Assembly (NCBI GenBank): GCA_020284085.1 | Contig: JACEVL010000288.1 | Span: 248,001 to 312,000 of the forward strand | Origin: Aporrectodea caliginosa | Lineage: Eukaryota; Annelida; Clitellata; Crassiclitellata; Lumbricidae | DNA length: 64,000 nt | Reading direction: 5' to 3' | Part shown: piece by piece, positions 21,996-33,109 of the stretch | Layout: each line of letters opens with the position of its first letter | How positions within the stretch are numbered: position 1 is the first letter of the stretch | Translations under genes and position numbers: made by a program | The notes under the pieces: model-generated | The model's input: only the letters and a program-made list of their open reading frames with translations | What the model was told of the DNA's origin: nothing | Database searches by the model: none

Positions 21996-22690
21996 TCACA
22001 GCATGGCCTTTAGTTTGAGAAACAGGAGCCTATTTGAAGAGTTAAATAGTATTCAAGGGTTCAATAGTGTTGTAAGTGTTGTTTCTTTCTCTGCAGTTTA
22101 CGATACTATGATACGCCTAATATTAGTTCTGTGATGCAAAGTTCTTGCATCTTTTCATAGGTTGAATAATGCTTTTTTTAACACGGGAGCTAAGCTCTCT
22201 AATGAACGACTTTTTAGTTCAATTTTAGGTCGTCGCTTATTAAATTCAGTGTAAATGTTATATTCTGCTGTGATTTAGAGCATATTTAGGCTGTGTTTGC
22301 ATTTGGTTCACTTTATACAATGTAGTTTGATTATATTTTTGGATTGAACTTTTGACTTTTGCCTCACTCACTGGAAATTTTTGTTTGAATTTGTAGAGGA
22401 TGATTTGTACTGATTGCTGTTATTGTGACCTTGTGACCTTATGGTGGTTGATGCTCTGTCAATAAAATGGCTTACTTGATAAGTAAGATCTGGTTCACTT
22501 AATGACAAAAACTGATTCATCATACAACCTGATTATCGATCCAGCTTAAGTGTATAGCCTGTGAAAGCAATCACTGATCAATAAAAGAATGTATTTGCAT
22601 CTTTGAAATGACACCTCTGAAAGCAGCAAAGTGGCCCGATGTGAAAATTGGTTCCCTTTGTCCAAAATAGCCCTATGTACAGTTTGAAAT
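21996..22690. other. AT-rich interval without a recognised gene
   Basis: No coherent coding or repeat signal was seen. It could be the non-coding end of an element, but I cannot show this. Confidence 0.5.
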
Positions 22691-22694
22691 GGAA

Positions 22695-23420
22695 AGATAT
22701 ATAACAAAAACTAATAGACAGTTCTGGTTCGAGAGAAATATGACAAATGCTATTGAGGCATTAAGAACTCAAAAAAGGGGTTTGAATAAGGCAAGGAAAT
22801 AGAGTTTTCTGTACGATGAAACACACTGCAGCAAAGGTGCAAAACATTTGAAAGTACAGCAGCTGCAGCTAAGATATTGGTTTCAAAGCACAACGTGTTT
22901 GATGTGGAAATGGAAAATGAGCTGGTAGGCCTATGACATGTTAAGGATATGGAAAGCATGTTGTTCGGATTTACACCAAAGCATCTGCAAAATCTAGCTT
23001 ATCAGCTGGCAAAGGCAAGCAACATTCACCAGAGATTCAACAGTGAGAAGGAAGAAGCTGGCATGGAATGGTACCGCTGTTTGATGTCTCAATATCTGGA
23101 TGTCTGTTTAAGACTGCCAGAAGTGACTTCTTCAGCCCAAGCATAAAGACTCAGTCGTGTCACTGTTAACAGGTTATTTGATTTGCTACAGAAATTACAA
23201 CAGTAGTTTCACTTTACTCCAGGTCTACAGAATCTTTAACTGCTACAAAACTAGCATTACGGCCATGCCGAACAAACCTTCCTGGGTAGTTTCAGCTCGT
23301 GGCTCACGTTGGTTCACTGAGTTCTGCAGACCCTGCAAGATAGTTACAGTTGAAATATGTAGGCCTATGAGTGTTGCGGAAATTTTTATCCCGACTCAAA
23401 AAAAACTTGGATATTAGAAA
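22695..23420 (+). pseudogene. Tigger-like transposase relic (HTH, CENP-B and first DDE block)
   Basis: TNRQFWFERNMTNAIEALRT is a psq-like helix. It is followed by MESMLFGFTPKHLQNLAYQL and FNSEKEEAGMEWYRCLMSQY, the CENP-B-type segment. Then RIFNCYKTSITAMPNKPSWV marks the first catalytic block, where an intact copy has N-x-D-E-T; here the Asp position is Tyr. VEICRPMSVAEIFIP is the following strand. Stops and the lost Asp make it non-functional. Confidence 0.75.
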
Positions 23421-23739
23421 AAGATGTTATCAATCAAAGGTCTTTGCACTGCCTGTGAGAACAAAAGAGAACGTTCGAAATGTCATGCCAGATTGCAAGC
23501 TTGCTTCTTCACTCCAGGTAGTGAGTACTGCAATACAATTCTGGAAACAGACAACATGTGTCACATCATCGATCCAAAACACTTTTGTTAACCAGGCCGT
23601 TCCAAGACTGATTCTGGTATCGCCAACACCAATCAGATGCTAATCCGACGAAAAAAGATTAAAGATTGGACCACACTCTGCAAGAAAGTCTGAAAAATGG
23701 CTTGATAAAAGCTGACACCAACTAATTGCTTTATAAAAT

Positions 23740-23860
23740 ATGACAGAATTCAGAAACAGATGGCTATTCCTTTTGTAATTTATGCAGATTTTGAATTTTT
23801 TTTAGAAAATAAAATTCAAAAATCGGAGGGAAAATACTGTCTACACTGTTCACTAATGTG
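23740..23860 (+). pseudogene. Type-B DNA polymerase fragment, Polinton/Maverick-like
   Basis: RIQKQMAIPFVIYADFEFFL matches the Exo I block (F-V-I-Y-A-D-F-E) of protein-primed family B DNA polymerases as found in Polinton/Maverick elements. Only this motif and a short decayed flank are visible. The identification rests on one motif. Confidence 0.5.
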
Positions 23861-24449
23861 CTTCCCAAGATCACCCAGCACAGACGTACAGTAGAAATGT
23901 GAAATGGTATCTGAAAAAGCATGTGAAGGCTCTAGATGCAGAAAAGCCTGCCGTCGGAAAAGTGACCAAAACTTTCCTTCACTGTTGTGAACCGGTGCAT
24001 GCATAATTCCTTTATTTGCAGGGTAATATGGAATGGGTGTCAGCAGAAAGCATACTGGAAATACCTAATATTATACTTTGATCTGCTCTGATCACAACAT
24101 TTTGTATACAATACTGAGTATATTGATATGTTGGACTGTACCATTCATCTGTAGGGGATTAATTTCAACTTTGATGGCTATTATGTCCACACTTCTGCAA
24201 GCACTTTGCCAGGTTTCTGAAATTTGGATTTCTCCATAATCTGATAGCTCATCAATTCATGTGAACATACAAGTGCAGTCCGAAGTCAAGGTGGCTATAA
24301 TAATAATCCAACAGTCCGTCAATTCATGTAAATGTACAAGCGGATGGAAGTTCATCACGCACTCAGAAACATTAAATCTGGCAACAGTGCTGTTCTGCCC
24401 AAGATACAATGTTCAGGCATTCTATTTCAACCTCACCAGTTATTATTAA

Positions 24450-25040
24450 TCAGTTCGAATGATGACTGAAAGCGTCGATTTTACAACTAGCACCTCAGAA
24501 GCAGATAGAGGATTGAACAACATGCTTTACATGTCCCCAAGACAAATGTCTGAATATTCTGAAGAAGTTGCAAAGTACATCATTGGTGGTTTTGTTACTT
24601 CTACCACAAGAAAAATGTGAAAACTCATCCACTGTAGAGCTTGCAGTAATGCAGTAACTGATGACAATTTGTCAGGTTTGCTAGTGGATAAGAAGAGTTA
24701 CGGTCACCTGTTAAAGCCACATGCAGATGTAATAAAAATCTTCAGGATAATGGAAGATTATATGACAAGCAGCATATGGAGGATACAAATTTCTGAAGGA
24801 CTTTGCGAGGAAAGTGCCAACAATGAAATTAGCAATTAGAAAACATTTGACAGGAAAACAGCTTTTGTTGGTCTGAAGTCACACACTGAAGATTTGCCTG
24901 TGTGTCCTAATCAGATGATCTTGCTGACTAATTTGATTATTGACTCTTATGTCTGGGTTCACCATATCAGCAGTGCAGAAACAATTCCGACTTTGAGGGA
25001 CTCGAGTTCTAAACACTTTGACAAAACTTATTCTTTTTAA
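24450..25040 (+). pseudogene. P-element/THAP9-like C-terminal relic (tentative)
   Basis: The reading SEYSEEVAKYIIGGFVTSTT, then HCRACSNAVTDDN, GLLVDKKSYGHLLKPHADVI and KIFRIMEDYM contains a [YK]-[IV]-x-G-[YF]-[VI] ... C-x-x-C ... GxLxKPSxxVxxI pattern. I associate it with the C-terminal part of P-element-like (THAP) transposases. A second half (KTAFVGLKSHTEDLPVCPNQ) is unassigned. One stop interrupts it. Confidence 0.35.
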
Positions 25041-25104
25041 GAATCAATAGGTGACTTAAATCAGAGGTACGTGAAATAATTTAACTGTCCTAATATTTTG
25101 ACGT

Positions 25105-25240
25105 GGGGCCATATTCATGGGAGAGGAGTAAGCTACTCCGGTCATAGAGCCTACGCCGCGAATAACTATTCTCTGAATATAACCTAGCCGTTGGCGGTAT
25201 TCATGAACCTGACGTACAGAGCGGAATAGTTATTCTCGGC
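25105..25240. repeat. PIF/Harbinger-like terminal region
   Basis: GGGGCCATATTCATGGGAG and, about 90 bp on, GGCGGTATTCATGAACCTGA resemble the G-rich TATTCATGAA motifs at the ends of Harbinger elements. The region lies about 340 bp before a Harbinger-type accessory gene. The other terminus was not found. Confidence 0.4.
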
Positions 25241-25445
25241 TTAAACTTCGCAAGATGATGCATGACGCGAGGTTTTCCCCACCTGAAAATACCATCGTAA
25301 TGATTTAAGTGGTTATGGATAACAGCGCATGCGTGTGGCTATTTATAAGCGGTGGATTCCATTTCCAGAAACAAAGGAATCGGCCGAAAGCGGTGGCTTG
25401 ACAGATCGCTTCGAATTATTCAAATTAAAAAATTATTTGGCAACA

Positions 25446-25860
25446 TGGAGATTCCAAAGAAGTGAGCTCGGAAGGCTAACTTCAGAGACGAAGAAGTGCG
25501 GTGTCTGTTGGAGGGCATAAGCCAAGAAAAAGAAGCCATAAATTGCCAATTGCAAGGAACAATGATGGCACGGCGAAAAAAAGAGGCGTGGGAGCGGGTA
25601 AGACTAAGAGTGAACACTGTAACCGTCGGTGCTGCAAGAAGCCTCGATGAAATTAAACGAAAATGGAAGGATCTGAAGGCAGCTGTACTCAAGGAGCAAT
25701 CGTATCAGAAAAAGACTGGTGGCGGTGGTCCTATGAAGGAGACACCATTCAAAGAGCTAATCCTGTTCATCCTCGGTGATCGAAGCGATGCCGTATTTGG
25801 AATAGAAGGTTTTTTTGTGTACTGTCGATCAGTCTATCCATTCATCCATCCACCCACACA
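25446..25860 (+). pseudogene. Myb/SANT-like DNA-binding protein of a PIF/Harbinger element
   Basis: MEIPKK, an in-frame TGA, then ARKANFRDEEVRCLLEGISQ, KKEAWERVRLRVNTVTVG and RSLDEIKRKWKDLKAAVLKE form a trihelix Myb/SANT-like domain. KKTGGGGPMKETPFKELILF is the conserved segment after it. In Harbinger transposons this protein works alongside the DDE transposase, which is not present here. Apart from codon 7 the frame is open for about 140 codons. Domesticated relatives (MSANTD proteins) exist, but position among debris favours a relic. Confidence 0.7.
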
Positions 25861-25926
25861 CCCATACCGCCATCCATTCACCCATGCCTCCACCCATCCA
25901 TACCTACATCATTCCATCCATACTTA
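25832..25926. repeat. CCAT-rich microsatellite
   Basis: An imperfect run of CCATCCA/CCACCCA words, ending at CCATCCATACTT. Confidence 0.85.
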
Positions 25927-26193
25927 ATTAATTGAGTTAATTGATTGAGTGGTAACGCCATCACAGCCAACTTATTCCAATGTCTCAAATAGACTAGCGT
26001 GGGTAATCCTTCAGTTGAGGTCCCAAAATTATTTTGCATTGGCATATTTGATATTGTCAATTTAAAAGTGAAGCGGAATTGATTAAAATAATTACCTAAA
26101 TGGAAGCTGGATTGACATGAATAATTGTGTAAATGAAAGCTGGATTGAAGAAAATACTTGTTTACCTAAAGGAAAGCCGTATTGATGAAAATA

Positions 26194-27175
26194 CAGTGCA
26201 ACCAAACACAAAGGGATGGAAGATGGTGTTAATACTTTGCAAGATCAAAAGAAGGATGCCAAAATTGAAGAGCTTCTCGAACAGTGCACCATTCTCCTCA
26301 GACTTGAAGTGCACTAACAAGGATCGTCCAGAAATTGACCAATGACCAGAATTTCTTGCCCCGGACTACAGTGCAACCAAACACAAATGGATGCAAGATG
26401 GTGTTAATACTTTGCAAGATCAAAAGAAGGATGCCAAAATTGAAGAGCTTCTCGAACAGTGCACCATTCTCCTCAGACTTGAAGTGCACTAACAAGGATC
26501 GTCCAGAAATTGACCAATGACCAGAATTTCTTGCCCCGGACTACAGTGCAACCAAACACAAAGGGATGCAAGATGGTGTTAATACTTTGCAAGATCAAAA
26601 GAAGGATGCCAAAATTGAAGAGCTTCTCGAACAGTGCACCATTCTCCTCAGACTTGAAGTGCACTAACAAGGATCGTCCAGAAATTGACCAATGACCAGA
26701 ATTTCTTGCCCCGGACTACAGTGCAACCAAACACAAAGAGATGGAAGATGGTGTTAATACTTTGCAAGATCAAAAGAAGGATGCCAAAATTGAAGAGCTT
26801 CAAAAGAAGGATGCCAAAATTGAAGAGCTTCTTGAACAGTGCACCATTCTCCTCAGACTTGAAGTGCACTAACAAGGATCGTCCAGAAATTGACCAATGA
26901 CCAGAATTTCTTGCCCCGGACTACAGTGCAACCAAACACAAAGGGATGCAAGATGGTGTTAATACTTTGCAAGATCAAAAGAAGGATGCCAAAATTGAAG
27001 AGCTTCTCGAACAGTGCACCATTCTCCTCAGACTTGAAGTGCACTAACAAGGATCGTCCAGAAATTGACCAATGACCAGAATTTCTTGCCCCGGACTACA
27101 GGGCAACCAAACACAAAGGGATGAAAAGTGGTGTTAATACTTTGCAAGATCAAAAGAAGGATGCCAAAATTGAAA
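26194..27175 (+). repeat. Minisatellite, 175-bp unit, about 5.5 copies
   Basis: Units start CAGTGCAACCAAACACAAA at 26194, 26369, 26544, 26719, 26924 and 27099; the last begins CAGGGCAACC and is partial. The fourth unit is 205 bp because of an internal 30-bp duplication (CAAAAGAAGGATGCCAAAAT...). Copies differ by only a few bases. One frame across each unit reads GVNTLQDQKKDAKIEELLEQ, coiled-coil-like, then hits a stop. The sixth unit runs into a Tigger fragment. Confidence 0.95.
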
Positions 27176-27316
27176 GAGTTTCGCTGGATTGCAACCATTT
27201 TCATGGAAATGGCATCTGGAACATGCATGAAACAGGAGAGCCGACTGTTCGGAAACCTAGCAAACTAGTTGCAACAAACGGTATGAAGCAGGAGGTTGAG
27301 AGACACAACAGGTAAG
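27176..27316 (+). pseudogene. Tigger-like DDE fragment at the end of the minisatellite
   Basis: In the same frame as the last repeat unit the sequence reads FHGNGIWNMHETGEPTVRKP followed by SKLVATNGMKQEV. This is the first catalytic block of Tigger transposases (I-W-N-x-D-E-T-G ... Q-K-P-x-K-[IL]-V-A), with His where the catalytic Asp should be. The join suggests the repeat unit was itself recruited from, or inserted into, a Tigger copy. Confidence 0.7.
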
Positions 27317-27639
27317 AGATTTAAATTTTGATATAATTTTGTATTTACAAAAAAATAATGTATAATTATTATTTAAAAAGAAAGGGCAGCGGTAAAATGC
27401 AGAACATGGAATGCAGAAAATTGCCAACGGGTACAATGCAGAAATAAAGTAGAAGAATTATGTCATACCTGTTTTCCGGAAAATCAATTACAACAACTAC
27501 CGTAGTCAGTCATTACTGCCTAGTTGAAAATTAAACTAAGTATTTTGCTCCTATTGGATTTTATTCAATACCAGAGACTGTATTCTTGCTGAGTCAGACT
27601 GTAAAGTTCATAGGTATGTAGGTGTTGTCATAACACGAA

Positions 27640-28930
27640 ATGCCTTGGATTAACTGAATCAAAATGTTTACATGTTGTAAATTGTAGATGCCCTTGTAAG
27701 CACGCCAACGGATCGCCTTGTTGCACCCAGTTAACTGCAAAAGAAATTTTCCAGTGCAGATTGGACATGGCAGAATTAACATCCCTGAAGACGAAAAAGA
27801 CATGCTACTTCTTGGCATCACAAGCTGTGTGTATTCTGACACTACTGAGTGCAGCAAAAAAGCTAAGGATGACAAACACAAATTTATGATGGCAACAAAG
27901 CTTCTTTCTGAAGAACTGCACGTTTGCAGAGATACTTTCACGTTCCTTTACAGCATTTAAAAAAACAAGCTGGCAGCACTGGGAAATGGCACTGAGAACA
28001 TAGTCTCATTCCAGGGAACAGAAAGTCTGAAGGGAGAAAGAACAACACAAGATGTCTCCACATTGACGATATTTGACGAGTTGTGAGTTTCGTCTCGAAT
28101 TACACTGAGAAGAATGCTGCTAAGACTTCCTTGACGTGTTGCTCATCACTACTGGAGCAATATTCAATTGCTCCCAACTAGTACTACAAAAGCTGCAGTT
28201 TATCGCCTGTACGAACAGTTAACCAGAGTCAGGATATCATGGCAGCTTTTGTCGACTTTGGTGCGATCTTTTGTCACACGTTATTTCTCATCCAATGGCA
28301 GATTTTTGTTGGACATGTCAAAAGCTGTATCAAAAACAGCACCTAGAGCTAACACAGGAGGAACGTGCTGACTACCTAGAGACGCTTCAGATGGCATCAA
28401 CAAACTTGCTCAAGGGTGAAGGTCTTAGACCAAACATTCCATGCAGTTATTCAACATTGTGCCACTACAGTTCTGACTCTGCTCAACAGGTTCAGCTTCA
28501 ACATGACCCGATGCAGCCTGAACCGATGTATTTTCTTGCCCACGGAAGATGGGCATCTTCAGTGTTTTGCTGTGAAGCAGTTCCACAGCAGGTCAACTTC
28601 CTTATTGATGAGTCACATTGCACATCGAAGGGCTCCATTGCCATTATAACTACTTGCACTATTTTTTTCAAACACTACAGTTTTTGTGAGAGTGAACTCG
28701 ATCTTCATTGTGACAAAAACAATTACGTTTTGGGCCTTTTGGCCTATTTATTTCATGTGGTGTGTGTTGAAAGGGCTATAGCGGCATGTTAGCCTTCATT
28801 ATCTGATTGCTAGCCTTGCAATGTTTGCGCTGGATTGGTGCTTTGGCCATCTGAAACATCACTTCAGACAAACAGCCGTCTCTAGCTTCTATGAACTCAG
28901 TCAGTGTGTGCAGGCAAACAGGCGTTGACA
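27640..28930 (+). pseudogene. Decayed transposase-like gene of an unnamed family (CRCxC ... FLIDE ... LHCD ... DWCFG)
   Basis: The relic starts with a cysteine-rich block (CRCPCKHANGSPCCTQLTAK). After shifts come LPTSTTKAAVYRLYEQLTRV, FCWTCQKLYQKQHLELTQEE, CHYSSDSAQQVQLQHDP and AVPQQVNFLIDE. The end reads ESELDLHCDKNNYVLGLLAY and, in another frame, LDWCFGHLKHHFRQTAVSSF. I recognise this block order from abundant uncharacterised invertebrate and fish proteins that have C-D-N-x-x-G-Q-N-K-N-N, here partly deleted. FLIDE, HCD and DWCFG could supply an acidic triad of a DDE-type nuclease. Not named; function inferred only. Confidence 0.55.
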
Positions 28931-28979
28931 GGTGTCAACATCACACAGATTACTGGGCCAGAGAATGGGCCAGCAATTG

Positions 28980-29660
28980 TTCCAATTTTCAATAGAGTGA
29001 ACAGGAACGGGCTGAGGAAAGAAGATTTATGGCAGAAGGGTCAGCTGCAGAACGAAAAGTTAGAGTAGAGAGCGATAGAATGAAAATGGAATTGACGTTA
29101 CTTAGGGAAAAGGCACAAGTGGGCCTGCTTCAAAGAAACTCACGTGGAGATTATAACATTGAGAGTAGAGCAGTAGATCTAAAGCAACTAACGTCTTGCC
29201 AAGCATGAAAAAACAGGAGGAACGTGCTGTCTACCTAGAGACGCTTGAGAAAGTGGCAAGATTACACCACCACATAGATCAGTCTGAATGGCCATAACTG
29301 CTTCCTTCTTTACTGAACTCAACACTATGGCAACACTCATTAGCCTACCTCATAACATCTGTTGTGACTTTAAAAGAATTAAGACAGAAATAGTAGCTGC
29401 ATGCATGTCAAATGAACCCTAAGTTCTATTTGGACAAACTCAGGACGATGCATCGCATAGGGAAATAAACAGTATGCCAAATTATTGGCAGATTGAGTCT
29501 TATGCAAGAATGTTCTGGAAGCCAGAGGGATAGCAGACAGAAAGTTTAAAAGACGATACCTTAGCAGAGAGACTAAAGGAATCGTTTTAAATTAAATAAA
29601 ATTCTTCACTGAGGCTAGAAGGCTTTTTTCCTTCAACTGCCAAAGAAGTGTTCAGCATCC
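28980..29660 (+). pseudogene. Ty3/gypsy-type gag fragment 2
   Basis: A charged helix (EERRFMAEGSAAERKVRVES, MKMELTLLREKAQVG) precedes broken pieces LLPSLLNSTLWQHSLAYLI and LKDDTLAERLKESF. The latter parallels LKDDVVLERLRDSL at 15060-15090. It is the N-terminal half of a SCAN/gag-like protein, with many stops. Confidence 0.5.
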
Positions 29661-30119
29661 ACTCAGCAATGGAAAATTTTCAAATCCCATGTCCATGGTT
29701 TAACTCTGTAACCTCTGAGTGAAACACTATGGGAAAGCACAGTCGACAGTGGTAAACATTGAGGTTTCAGTGCGCAAATGTTCTGGCAGTGCTGTTATTA
29801 ATCACAAATGTTTTGGAAGTGCTGTTAATCCTGGTATGAGTAAAGACTTTGGCCACGGCCCGAATTTCACCAAATTTTACCTGGTGATACCTGGGACCAA
29901 ATGCAATAAAATGCGCCTATTCCCGACCTCCAGATACGAACCGAAAATTTTTAATGAATTTTTAAACTTTCTATAAATCTACGCAAAAACCTTGTTTACG
30001 TTAACCGGGAAGACATGAGCGGCGCTCTACCGTAGTTAAACAAATGCTATAGCGCAATGAGAGAGAACATTTATAGCGCTATACTTAATGCAGCGTGTAG
30101 ACAAAACCTCGGAAAAACG
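29661..30119. other. Interval without a recognised gene
   Basis: AAATGTTCTGGCAGTGCTGT at about 29777 and AAATGTTTTGGAAGTGCTGT at 29806 form a short direct repeat. Nothing else is assignable. Confidence 0.5.
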
Positions 30120-31194
30120 TAAATAAGAAGCCACATTCCAAAGAAAAATGCTTAGCAACTGTTTCTCCACTTCTTAACACTTTCTTTGAAGGTTCTAGTC
30201 TAAAGATACATGATGTGTTCAAAATTGTTATTGGTTTTGTTTCACAACTCCGTGTCAAACAGCTTGTAGAGCAACTGGGTATTTCTAAGGTAACGATAAT
30301 AGATTGGTATGTTTTCTGTAGGGAAATTTGTGAAGTGATTCTGGCAAACGAATTTCAGAGGCAGATTGGTGGAGAAAGGATGACAGTTGAGGTAGATGAG
30401 TCACATCTTTTTAGAAGGAAGTACGGTGTTGGAAGGAAAGCAAAGTGGGAGGATCAGTGGTTGTTCGGCTGCTACTGTCGGGAAACCAAGCAGTGCAGGA
30501 TGGTTCTTGTTCCAGATAGGAAGAGAAGTACAATCATGCCCTTACTTTTTCAGTTCCTTGACAAAAGAAGCACTATTATGACAGATTTTGCCCAGATTTA
30601 TAAGGAATGTGAGAATTTGGAACTCGGTTGTCAGGTATTTAGCTGAAAGCGAGTATCGTCACAGGTATTTTCACAACATGGATATGGTCCCATTGCCACT
30701 GGATGATAAATTTCTAGTATTTTTGTACCATATCAAACTTGCAGGATGGTTCTTGTTCCAGATAGGAAGAGAAGTACAATCATGCCCGTTAACTTTTGCA
30801 GTTCCTTGACAAAAGAAGCACTATTATGACAGATTTTGCCCAGATTTATAAGGGATGTGAGAATTTGGAACTCGGTTGACAGATATTTAGCTGAAATCGA
30901 GTATCGACACGGTATTTTCACAACATGGATATGGTCCCATTGCCACTGGATGATAAATTTCTAGTATTTTTGTACCATATCAAACTTGTTTATCCCGGTC
31001 CAGGTAAAATAGGAATTTCATTTCCAGTAGTTGATGATGTAGATTATGAAACCAGTGGTGAAGTTAGTCTTGAGAAATCTATTGAAAATTTGTCCGTTGA
31101 ATCAGAAGATGACATTCCATTGAAGAAGAAGAAGAAGAGTTCACCTGCAACGTCGGTCATATCATTGTCTGATGATGATGATGATATATAAATG
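30120..31194 (+). pseudogene. Merlin (ISXO2-like) transposase with internal tandem duplication
   Basis: KEKCLATVSPLLNTFFEGSS leads to QLVEQLGISKVTIIDWYVFC (helix-turn-helix-like) and EVILANEFQRQIGG. The DDE core follows: MTVEVDESHLFRRKYGVGRK, QWLFGCYCRETKQCRMVLVP and IMTDFAQIYKECENLELGCQ. VDES and MTDF supply the first two acidic residues of the IS1016/Merlin core. From 30495 a 246-bp segment is repeated in tandem, breaking the frame. An acidic and lysine-rich tail (DDIPLKKKKKSSPATSVISL) ends in DDDDDI and TAA. Confidence 0.85.
30495..30987 (+). repeat. Tandem duplication of about 246 bp inside the Merlin gene
   Basis: GCAGGATGGTTCTTGTTCCA starts at 30495 and again at 30741. Both copies end ACCATATCAAACTT. 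The second copy has small differences, including loss of a few bases near 30793 and 30880-30905. Confidence 0.95.
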
Positions 31195-32025
31195 AGTTAT
31201 GTCACACTGCTAAACTACTGGTTGCATCTTTTATTTGTGAAGCTGTTTCATTTCAATGTCCAGTCCACACTGGTCAACTGTTTAACTTGAACGCTTCAAC
31301 CCTTGCCGACATGCTTAGTCTTCTGCACACTACCGTACCACAAACATGTAACGAATCTTCAATGGAAGTTGCCAAGGGTTTGGTAAGACAAGCTCTTCAC
31401 ACTAATAGTAACTCCTGCTGCTGGTGACTGTTTCTAGTAATTGCATTAGTTTTCATTTAAGACATACTTGTTACTTGTAATGCATTGCTTGTTAAAAACA
31501 CATGTGGAATAAATAGTTTACCATGTGATATACCACCTGTTTACTTTCACATTCCCCGTTAGGTAAAACTTTTTCGCTTCACGAGCTTCTTACAATTAAT
31601 ATTCAGTTTCTAAGTTACTTGCACAGGCTTGCAGCATGAAATATTGAATTTCATTTACCTAAGTAAGTAAAGTAAGTATATCCTTTATTGAGACGCACTA
31701 GCAAACGCACAGCACTGTACAATGCTCAACCTCTAGGCCATGAGAGTTCGGAACTTGCCTGGAGTCACAGTTCTACATATTCAGCCCGAAGATTATATCG
31801 AAAAGAGCCATTGTTACATTTGCAGAGTTTAACGAGGCATATAATACTGAGGGGCATTATTCTCATGCTAATGCTTTGGTGTGAGTCCATGTAATGTTTT
31901 TAAAAGACTGACATGTACTGAACTCAACAACAATATGGATGGCAGGCAGTGGTATGGGTACTGGGCATCTCTTCGGGGTTTCTTCTCTGCCATGGTTCAT
32001 TGGCGACACCCTTTGTAAACGAAGG
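31195..32025. other. Interval without a recognised gene
   Basis: An AAGTAAGTAA simple stretch occurs near 31661-31677. Short frames after 31688 are not recognisable. Confidence 0.5.
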
Positions 32026-32029
32026 AGCT

Positions 32030-32285
32030 TCAAGATACTGTGCAATACATTTATTCGACCACATCCAGAATATTGCGTCCAAGTTTGGAACCTTTAGTAC
32101 AAAAAAGACATTGAATGCCTGGAAAAATACAAGAGGACTACTAAACTCATCAGATGCCTAGCTAGGATGCCATGTTTACCAGTCGGCATCTCTAGTTCTG
32201 TTTGGAGATGTCAAATTCCTGGAGCTCCTGCGATTATGTAAAACTTTTATGCTAATTCGCTACCACGATTGATTTCTCAGTGCAC
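32030..32285 (+). pseudogene. Non-LTR retrotransposon (LINE) reverse transcriptase C-terminal fragment
   Basis: The reading FIRPHPEYCVQVWNL, a stop, YKKDIECLEKYKRTTKLI matches the end of the CR1/jockey-like RT region (R-P-x-L-E-Y-C-V-x-V-W-x-P ... K-D-I-x-x-L-E-x-V-Q-R-x-A-T-K). Decayed continuation is seen to about 32280. Endonuclease and RT core are absent here. Confidence 0.7.
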
Positions 32286-32429
32286 TTGAGGATATGGGTT
32301 TATACAGATTTCAGTATGACCCACCCCATACACTTTATAACAGTGGGTGCAGCAACACCTTCTGCCCTTGTAAAGTGCTCTTTGCAGTTGAACAAAGCTA
32401 AGGAGTGAGAGAAGCAAAGTATGACTTTT

Positions 32430-32860
32430 TGTTGGGCAAACACTATCACAATACTTGCTTTCTTGCCAGCAGCCTCTTTACATTTATAACAGTTTCAGGA
32501 ATTCTAACGGAAAATGGATTCATCCAATAGATATCACATTGGCCAAGTTAGACAGACTTAGGATGTTTGGTAACTGTTGATCACATGAGCTTATTAAATA
32601 AAGATTGTTTCTGCATCAAAATCATTACTCTGCAGTTGTACCCGTTGTAGGTTTGTTTAATGTGCAGCTGAAACCTTCTATTGTTAACACTCTTCCAAAC
32701 TTCAAAAGACCGAATATAAAAATTATGCAAAACCAACACTTCTTGCAAGAGCTGCCAGGTCAACAGAATTAGGGTGTGTCAATTCTGTGATCTTAAAAAA
32801 TTGTAACTGAAAATAGAATCACGTCAGACAGGCTCTATAACATATTCATGAAAGTGGCTT
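32430..32860 (+). repeat. Unclassified repeat shared with 20610-20830 and 21175-21250
   Basis: TTGTTGGGCAAACACTATCA at 32431 parallels TTGGGCGAATACAATAACAA at 21179. NVQLKPSIVNTLPNF near 32660 parallels 20650-20700. The order of the two blocks differs between loci, and in the first locus a Merlin fragment lies between them. Confidence 0.45.
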
Positions 32861-33109
32861 GACATAGTGCATTGTTTCCTCCTCAGACGTGGTCTGTTTA
32901 CAAGAGGACACTGATTGGGAGGTTGTACCAGCAACTACATGTTGAAGCAGTCCATTAAAGATTGCAAGCCGAATTAGGGATGGATCACCCAACAATGGAA
33001 TGTGTTGAAAGATAATTTTTATTATTGGTTCCTTGAAGAAATGAAAAACTGTGAGCAGGAGAACTGGACTGCAAATCCGTTTCAGGACAACACGACGACT
33101 CGGATATCA

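Noticed and set aside
25832..25926. Proline/histidine-rich protein tail in the CCAT repeat
   Set aside because: It is translation of a microsatellite running on from the Harbinger accessory frame.
26194..27175. CRISPR array
   Set aside because: Whole 175-bp units repeat with no unique spacers; it is a minisatellite in a eukaryotic genome.
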